Shown here piece by piece: positions 32,670 to 39,186 of a stretch of 39,186 bases of DNA (positions are counted from its first letter, which is position 1; each line of letters begins with the position of its first letter). Both the position numbers and the translations under genes were made by a program. The notes under the pieces are model-generated. The model did not search any database. It was not told the DNA's origin and saw nothing but the letters and a program-made list of their open reading frames with translations. The stretch is from positions 198,567-237,752 of the forward strand of contig MNCI01005256.1 of assembly GCA_015680685.1 (NCBI GenBank), written 5' to 3'. The stretch is from Gnetum montanum (lineage: Eukaryota > Streptophyta > Gnetopsida > Gnetales > Gnetaceae).

Positions 32670-33355
32670 TGATGAGTGGCGAGGTACCCCTACACTCAAC
32701 CATATGAATACAAGCGTTGCATGTGCGATCCGGTCGAACTCCGCAGACTAAGTGCCCACACGCCTTATGGAACACTTAAGGTTAATCGTTCGCTGTCTTC
32801 CCAGACTTACTTGTATTTGTCACGGTTGTTTGGTTAAGCAAGTTTGAGGTATGTGATTTTTATGTCTTTTATGTTTTATCGCCTATGCTAATGAGGGAAA
32901 GGGTGAAGAGACTAAGTAACTAACTTTAACTAACTAAGTTCTAATGCCTAGCATTAGTATNCATTTAAACAATTAACAATAATTAAAGTCCTAATTAGCT
33001 TAGTCCATGCATTGCAAGGTTTATCCAAAAAGTTCGTCTTTATTTCCGTACACAAACTTGTGCTCAGTTACAATATTTGCTCAAATAAAGATCCATTCAC
33101 TTTGGGACTCCTACTGCGGGCACATGGAAATTACTCTAACTCTGGAATGGAAAAACTCCAATAGTTTGGCTAAGGTCTAAATCTAGATGAAGAAACAAGG
33201 GAGAGCCACCTCTTATTTATAGATTTGGCGCCGCGCTGCGATATCGTGTATGCGATATCGCAGGGGAAGACGCGATATCGCGAGGGGTGTGATATCACCG
33301 CCGATGCGATATCGCATACGTGATATCGCGGCCGATGTGATATCGCGTCCCATCA
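32670..33355 (-). repeat. Solo LTR with CTAAG duplication and seven GATATC units
   Basis: An Athila-type LTR of the E3 subfamily, flanked by CTAAG on both sides (32665-32669 and 33356-33360). No primer site or polypurine tract adjoins it. In sense it begins TGATGGGACGCG and ends CGCCACTCATCA. GATATC occurs seven times in U3 (starts 33240, 33254, 33274, 33291, 33308, 33322, 33339). The N at 32961 marks missing sequence, which explains the 686-bp length. Confidence 0.92.
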
Positions 33356-33360
33356 CTAAG

Positions 33361-34239
33361 TCATAGTAATATTAATTCACACAATCAAGAACCAAAAACT
33401 AAAAATTGATCCACATCGGTTCATGGGTCCATTTATCTAACCCATCCATGTACATTCTATGATCATCTTAACCATGCTTATGTGTGTGCTTGTTGGTATG
33501 GAGTGGTGGGACTCCAACACACATCTTTAAATGTTATAAAATATATTTCATGTATCAACCAACTTGGGTAGAATAGTGGTAGACATTTGCAATGATAAGT
33601 GCAAGGTTGAGTGTTTGATTCATTTCTTTTACAAATTCAATATTTATTGTCAATTATACTTAAAATTTTTTCGCTACATGCACTTACTTGAGCACTACTA
33701 ATGATGATGTATGTATGCCATGCATACTCCACCTATACCATGCATCCACTACTCAATAGAAATGGATCAATATATGGTTTGTTGTCAAGAAGCATCAAGG
33801 CACAAGGAAAACAAAGCTAACCATGTAAGCATTTAATATTTTATAATCTCATTTGAAGTAATGGCAAGGTGCTCATTTCTTTAGTCAAAGACCTTGGTTC
33901 GAGCTTAAACACAACCACTTAAAGAGGTTAGGCTTTTGCTCATCTACTAACCCTCCCAAGATCCTCCTTAGCATGATGAGCACTGTGGCTCCGGGTGATG
34001 ATCCTTTTGACATCTTATAATTTTTATTAATATTTTATGATATTTATAAAAGCAATTCAAGGCAAAGTATGAGTTAACTCAACATCAAGTATAAAGGAAA
34101 TGCTACAAAAAGAAAAGAAAAGTATGCATTAAGCATCCATCCTCAATCTACATACAAACTTATTAAAACTCACATCAAGGAAGATTTTGTTATACCCAGT
34201 TTAGCTTTTCTAGCTTAAGTTAGAGACTTGGGTATGTTC
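33361..34239. other. Intergenic, nothing recognised
   Basis: AT-rich sequence without open frames of note, LTR ends or recognised repeats. Confidence 0.55.
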
Positions 34240-34755
34240 TATGGATTTTCAACACTTGCAACCAACTTCTGCAGTCCAAATTTGACATCTCATGTCATTT
34301 GCAATGCCATTTCTAACCTCCTATCTTCAACTTGCTAGAAATGACATCTCGTGTCATCAACCACATCGTTTCCACTTCATTTTTCAATCTCAACGTCAAT
34401 TTCATTTGTAGCTTCTAACATCCTACATCAAACTTATTTTCAACATCATGCATCAGATTTTTGAAGTCTAATGTCTAAAGTCAACTTTCCCCTTCAACTT
34501 TCAACATTTTGGGTCAAATTAGTTTTGACATTTGTATCAAGTTTTCGACATATTGTGTTAATTTCATCTTTGACATTCGACATCAGCTTCCATCTTTAAC
34601 TTTTGATGTTTCACTTCAAATTAGTTTTGACATTTCGCATTATATTTTCAACATTTGGCATCGAATTTACTTTCAACGTCTAACATCATCTTTTGTCTTC
34701 AACTTTCAACATCTTACATCAAAGTTTTAATGTCCAACATCAAATTTTTCATTAT
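34240..34755. repeat. Degenerate short-period repeat (TTTCAACATC/GACATC type)
   Basis: Variants of TTTCAACATCTNACATCAAA and TTTTGACATTTNNCATC recur every 20-35 bases through the whole stretch, mostly strongly diverged. A 73-codon open frame at 34509-34730 with the period Phe-Asp-Ile is a product of the repeat, not a gene. Confidence 0.7.
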
Positions 34756-34760
34756 TCCTT

Positions 34761-35550
34761 TAATGAGCAGTTGGGTATTCCAACACTCAACCATACAAGT
34801 CATGAGTATTGATGTGCAACTTGATTGTAAGTAGTGGATGGACAATGTAAGTATACTAGTAGTTGATAATTAGTTCATGATCGTTATCTTCCTACATAGA
34901 GTTAGTGAGGTTTAAGTCATATGGTTTAACTTTTAGTGAGGTATATGATATCTTGATGTTGTTCCAACATGGTGAAAATGATGATAAAATCTAAGTCTAA
35001 GTGCAATGAAAATAAAAATCTTTTATATCCTATGAATGATAAGAAATCATTCCTAGTTTATTGTACACATCCTGGGTTAATGTAACCATTACGGGGATTA
35101 CCAAGTGATCTCACTACTAAGCAAATCACATGAAGTCACTACTAGGTTACCAAATAGTCATACTTTTTACTCAAAACCAATCATACTTATACGGGCTTAC
35201 TAAGAGACATAGGAAAAGTAAAGCACTTAGAAAATATAAATGACTTAATGAAAGTAAACATGATGAAAAATAAAATTACACTAAGTGAGATGCTATAATG
35301 GTGAAAAACAGTTTCAATCTTTATTTTTGTTCATGAATTGCGTCCAAGAACAATCCACCCAAACAAAGATTTTGTACAACTATTGTTCACCACACTACAA
35401 ACATTCATTCTAACTCTAACTCTAAGTTACAAAAATAAATTGCAAGAATTCTACTAAGTATTAGCTGAAAATTGCTATTTTGACATGATGGTGGATTGGT
35501 ATTTATCTAGATGAACTTTGCTAAGTGTCGAAATTACTATTTGCATTTTC
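34761..35550 (-). repeat. Old diverged LTR, minus orientation
   Basis: The left end TAATGAGCAG matches the LTR terminus TGATGAGCAG, followed by CACTCAACCATACAAGTCATGAG and, later, CCTACATAGAGTTAGTGAGG, GATTACCAAGTG and an R-region match with CAATCTTTATTTTTG. The order is that of the other LTRs in minus orientation. The right end is not clear; 35500-35626 is the possible range. Confidence 0.65.
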
Positions 35551-35631
35551 CTTAGTTTGCATGTGTTTATTGATAGATTGTTTTCCTTTTCACATTATGT
35601 CATATATCTAGTACCAATCACATTTTCATAT

Positions 35632-36429
35632 TGATGAGTTGTTGTTTGACCGCGTCAACACATGGTTTGTTACATCCACATGTACGCATTGACACAATGT
35701 CTTGTTTCGCCTATATAAATGTGCACACTAGTTGCATTTAAGGTATTCGATCATTAGTTGCTAGCTGAACTCTTGCAATTTTGTCTTTATAAAGTTATAA
35801 TATTTTCTAAGTGCCCATAGTAGGAGTTGAGAAGTGTACAGATCTTTACTCAAGCACTAATGTACTTGAGCACCTTGGTATGAACAACAAAATAAAGACA
35901 ATTTTTCTTGATAAACCTTGCAGCACTTGGACTTAGCTTAATGTCTACTTCATGCAATTTACTTTAATGCATCAAAGCAATTAACTCATAGCAATTAATT
36001 AACACATATAAGTATGATCACTTTGAGCATATGTTAACACTTGGTAATCCCAATAACACTTACGCTTGGTAACCCAGTAGCATTGCAACATGTTTAGGAT
36101 GTGTACAAAAAGTGGGAATGAATGCTTATGTTAGGATTAGCTAAGCATTAGTTAGTAATTAGATTAATTAAACATTTAATTACTTTATTTTTGGCACTTT
36201 GGCAAATTAAATGAAAAACATAAAATGATAAAAATCATATGCCTTGGTTACACTTAACCATACCTTTGCAATTCACAAGTGAAATTGAGAAGACAACAAT
36301 CACGTCCATTAGATTCACTACTTAGATCCAGTGTACTTAGAGAGCTAAAGTTTATGGAATTCAATTGAATCACTTAGTAAATGCTAGTGATTCATATGGT
36401 TGGACGTAGGAATTTCTCACTGATCATCA
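35632..36429 (+). repeat. Old LTR, plus orientation, first of a tandem pair
   Basis: Begins TGATGAGTTG after CATAT (35627-35631), and ends GATCATCA before CATAT (36430-36434). It contains a promoter-like CTATATAAATGTG near 35711, an AATAAAG signal near 35890 and the U5 end GGTTGGACGTAGGAATTTCTC. Both ends and the 5-bp duplication are intact, so it counts as a solo LTR. Confidence 0.85.
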
Positions 36430-36434
36430 CATAT

Positions 36435-37300
36435 TGATGAATGATGTTTTGACTAGCTCTGATATTAGATATCCAATATTGGAGCCTCAACATCGGATAC
36501 ATAATGTTGGAGCCTAGGATGCGATGTCGAATATCCAATATTGCAGGGTATATGCCAACCTATAAATATAGCACTTGGGCTCACAGTTTTCATTAATTTT
36601 GATCAGTTTTTGTCATAGATAGCGAAGCTCTTGCAGTTTGTTTTCTTCAAAGTTAGAATGTTTTCTGAGTGCTTATAGCAGGAATTTGAGTGTGTACAGA
36701 TCTTTGTTCAAGCATTGATGTACCTAAGCACAGCAGTGTGACAAGAATAAAAATGAACCCTTTTGATCATCCTTGTAGCACTGAGAATAGATTAATGTTT
36801 CCTTGATGCATTTAATATTTATGCACTTCACTTTAATGCAGTTTAATTAAGCAATTAATTTCTAGTTGTTAATGAACACAAGCATAACCATCTCAAGCAT
36901 ACATGTAGCACTTGGGAACCTAGAAATGCTTAACGTTTGGTAGCCTAATAGTGCTATACGTGTTTAGGATGTGTCTAGAAAGTGGGAACTAATACTTGTG
37001 TTAGGCTAGCTAGGTAGTAGATGAATTAGATCTTAAATTACTCTACCTTTCATTCTTGTTGTAGGCGATTAAATTTATAAAAAATAAAATGATAAAAATC
37101 ATGTACCTCAATTATAGTTAAACCATATCCTTGAGCTTCACAAGTGTAGTTGGAAAGACAATGAACATTCTCAATGCCCATTTTACTTCCTAGAGAATTG
37201 GTGCATTAACGAACTATAGGTTCACAGAATTCAACCAGATTGTGTGTGAACACCTTAGTGATTTGTATGGTTGGGCATAGGGGTACCTTGCCACTCATCA
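36435..37300 (+). repeat. Old LTR, plus orientation, second of a tandem pair
   Basis: Begins TGATGAATGATG after CATAT (36430-36434) and ends TTGCCACTCATCA before CATAT (37301-37305). U3 holds decayed palindromes (GATATT, GATATCC, CAATATTGG). TATAAATA lies near 36562. It clearly differs in sequence from its neighbour, so the two are not a recent duplication of each other. Confidence 0.87.
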
Positions 37301-37305
37301 CATAT

Positions 37306-38899
37306 TATGCTACATTTTTTTCTTTATTTAAACATTTTATGCAAGGTATTATATGAAGGTAATCCTTTTCACTTGATACTTACTAACATTGGCAAAACAT
37401 CTAACTTGGATTGTTGGATTCATCCTTTAATCCTCAAGGCCCCCTTTGATTTAAGGGAGATTATTTGAAATGTTAACTTTCTGGGACTGTTTGGTGGCCA
37501 CGAATTGCCTAGCTTAGACTTCGTGTAGGTTGTGTTGGTTTCTATTGATTATGATAATTCCTAGCATAACATATACAATGCTTACATCTTTTCATGCAAG
37601 CGAAACCAAACTTTCAATCTCGAGCTAACTTTATTTATATGAAATGTGAACTACTTATCTATCTATCAAAATTGCATGAAGGTGTAAATTCAACCTTCTT
37701 ACACCAAGGGATGGCTACTCAATCCTTTGAGAAACTCTTTATAGTGCCTACTAGTAATACTTACACTAGCACATGTAAGGATCTTGGACTTTAGCTTGAT
37801 GTTGCATCATCCTAATGTCAAACATTTACAATGTACTACTCAAATCATGAGGAGCTCAATCTATCCACCCCTCTAAAGCGGTATGCTCTTGGATTCCACT
37901 TTCTCTTTATCATCTTACCTCTACATCTAGTTCCAAGAATCAACCTACCAAGTAGTAGATAACACCACACTAATCACATTTCATCATCAAAGAGGTCATA
38001 ACACAAGGCTAGTCACATTCCATCATCATAATCCTTAAAGGCAACTCAATTGTATTCTAAGCACAAAAATCATGTATCAAAGTTTTTGAAGACCTAAGAA
38101 AATGGTGATCATTTGAGGTCTCTTTTGCAATATAATTGTTTTGTTAACGTATCAAAAAATCTAATTTGCAAAATGGCTTATAACTAGTTGTGCAAAAATT
38201 TTTAAGATAGAAAATTCGTCGATCCTTTATAGTATCAATATTTGGTAATCCCCTAGTATTCAAAGTTTTGAAGTCAATAGCTTCCAAGTTAAATGTCTTT
38301 AACATGTTCACATGAAACACTAGATGAATCTATTAGAGCAATGCAACGTTAGCATGAAGGGCTTAGGCATATATTGGAGAAGGTCTTAGGGCCAAATGAT
38401 AAGTGAATGATTATATGGCAACTTAATATGGGTTAATTGCAAGTCTTTAACATGTTACAACGAGAATCAAGACTATATCACATATTGTGGTAAATGATTT
38501 ACACTTGATTTCTTCGAGCTGTAAGGTAGCTACAACTTAGCTATGAGTCACATTGTTGACTTTTGGTTGAAAAGTAAAGGATTGCAAGATGGTTGTAGGT
38601 TAATCACAAGTCATTTATCTATGTTTTTCTCTATGTTGCAAGTTGGACATAATTGAGTTAAATGCACATTTTATGAAAAAATAAAATGGTTAAGAATAGC
38701 ATCACCTAAGCACAACTTGGATGCCACCTACATACAACCTATCTTGTAAAGTTCATGTGATTAAAGCATGATGTGACTAAGTCACGAGTAAGGCATAAGC
38801 TAGGCAAGATCATTATTCTAAGTTTAAGTTGGCTACTATGATAATGTGAGTGCCTGGAACTTTGAGTTTTTGGAACTTGACCAAACACAACTATGTCTC
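37306..38899. other. Intergenic, nothing recognised
   Basis: No gene, LTR end or clear repeat found. Open stretches of 65 and 66 codons (37271-37468, 37594-37794) and 64 codons (38739-38933, minus) have no recognisable content; the first and last overlap LTR ends. Confidence 0.55.
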
Positions 38900-39186
38900 T
38901 GATGAGCAGTGAGGTACCCCTATGCTCAACCATATGAATACAAGTGTTTCATGCACGATCTGGTCGAATTCCAAGGACTAAGTGCTTATGCGCCCTTATG
39001 GAACAAGGACGGGTTGGTTGATTGTTGTCTTCCCAAGCTTACTTGTATGTCACGATTGTATGTTTAAGTAAGCTTGAGGCATATGATTTTTATAGCTTTT
39101 ATGTTTTTATGTCTTGCACTAGTAGGGAAGGAGAGAGGTAACTAAGTGACTAATTTAACTTAACTACTCATTAACTAAGTTCTAAC
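38900..39186 (-). repeat. Athila-type LTR, minus orientation, cut by the window edge
   Basis: Starts TGATGAGCAGTGAGGTACCCC and runs in the family order to the edge, closest to the LTR of E1 (GAATACAAGTGTTTCATGCACGATC is near-identical to 1080-1103). No primer site lies to its left, so it is either a solo LTR or the 3' LTR of a minus element that continues to the right. Confidence 0.85.

Noticed and set aside
37430-37510. GGCCCCCTTTGATTT and GGGACTGTTTGGT, resembling ends of hAT or Harbinger MITEs
   Set aside because: I could not find a matching inverted end with a target duplication nearby.
1-39186. tRNA or rRNA genes, CRISPR arrays, bacterial operons
   Set aside because: The only tRNA-like matches are 16-18 base primer sites beside LTRs; there are no regularly spaced exact repeats of CRISPR type, and the gene structure is eukaryotic.

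Overview
The window is nuclear DNA of a flowering plant. The evidence is one spliced gene with plant-type GT-AG introns encoding a plant STAR/KH RNA-binding protein, Ty3/gypsy elements of the plant Athila/Tat type primed by tRNA-Asp, a Ty1/copia element primed by initiator tRNA-Met, and a LINE tail. The sequence does not fix the species. Single N bases at 15473, 17792 and 32961 look like collapsed assembly gaps.

Left part (1-21611) is a nest of retrotransposons. The outer layer is a minus-strand copia element: LTR, primer site and gag start at 14651-15243, the rest of gag and pol at 1866-3719. It is split twice. An Athila-type element (E2, minus, 3720-14650) sits in its gag, and a second (E1, minus, 1-1865, running off the window) sits in its integrase. 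E2 in turn carries a solo LTR (5245-6232) with a perfect AAGTG duplication. Next to the copia LTR lies a third Athila-type element (E3, plus, 15253-21611) with a perfect CTAAG duplication. E3 keeps gag and protease but has lost reverse transcriptase, RNase H and integrase, so it would depend on a helper. All coding parts are broken.

Middle part (about 24.1-30.1 kb) holds the only convincing host gene. It is on the minus strand with seven coding exons that join in frame to a 282-residue protein with QUA1, KH and QUA2 regions and a basic C-terminus. It resembles the Arabidopsis At5g56140/At4g26480 group. Introns 1 and 2 are about 1.06 and 2.7 kb; the others are 82-686 bp.

Right part (30.3-39.2 kb) has a degenerate LINE 3' end, a solo LTR at 32670-33355, a degenerate AT-rich repeat, and a cluster of old LTRs. 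Two of these LTRs stand in tandem and share one target sequence as CATAT-LTR-CATAT-LTR-CATAT. Another LTR enters at the right edge.

Most worth a second look: palindromic GATATC arrays in the U3 region of the LTRs, an in-frame UAG at the same place in the gag genes of all three Athila-type elements, and the shared-target tandem LTRs. I found no operon, CRISPR, tRNA or rRNA gene and no new host system.
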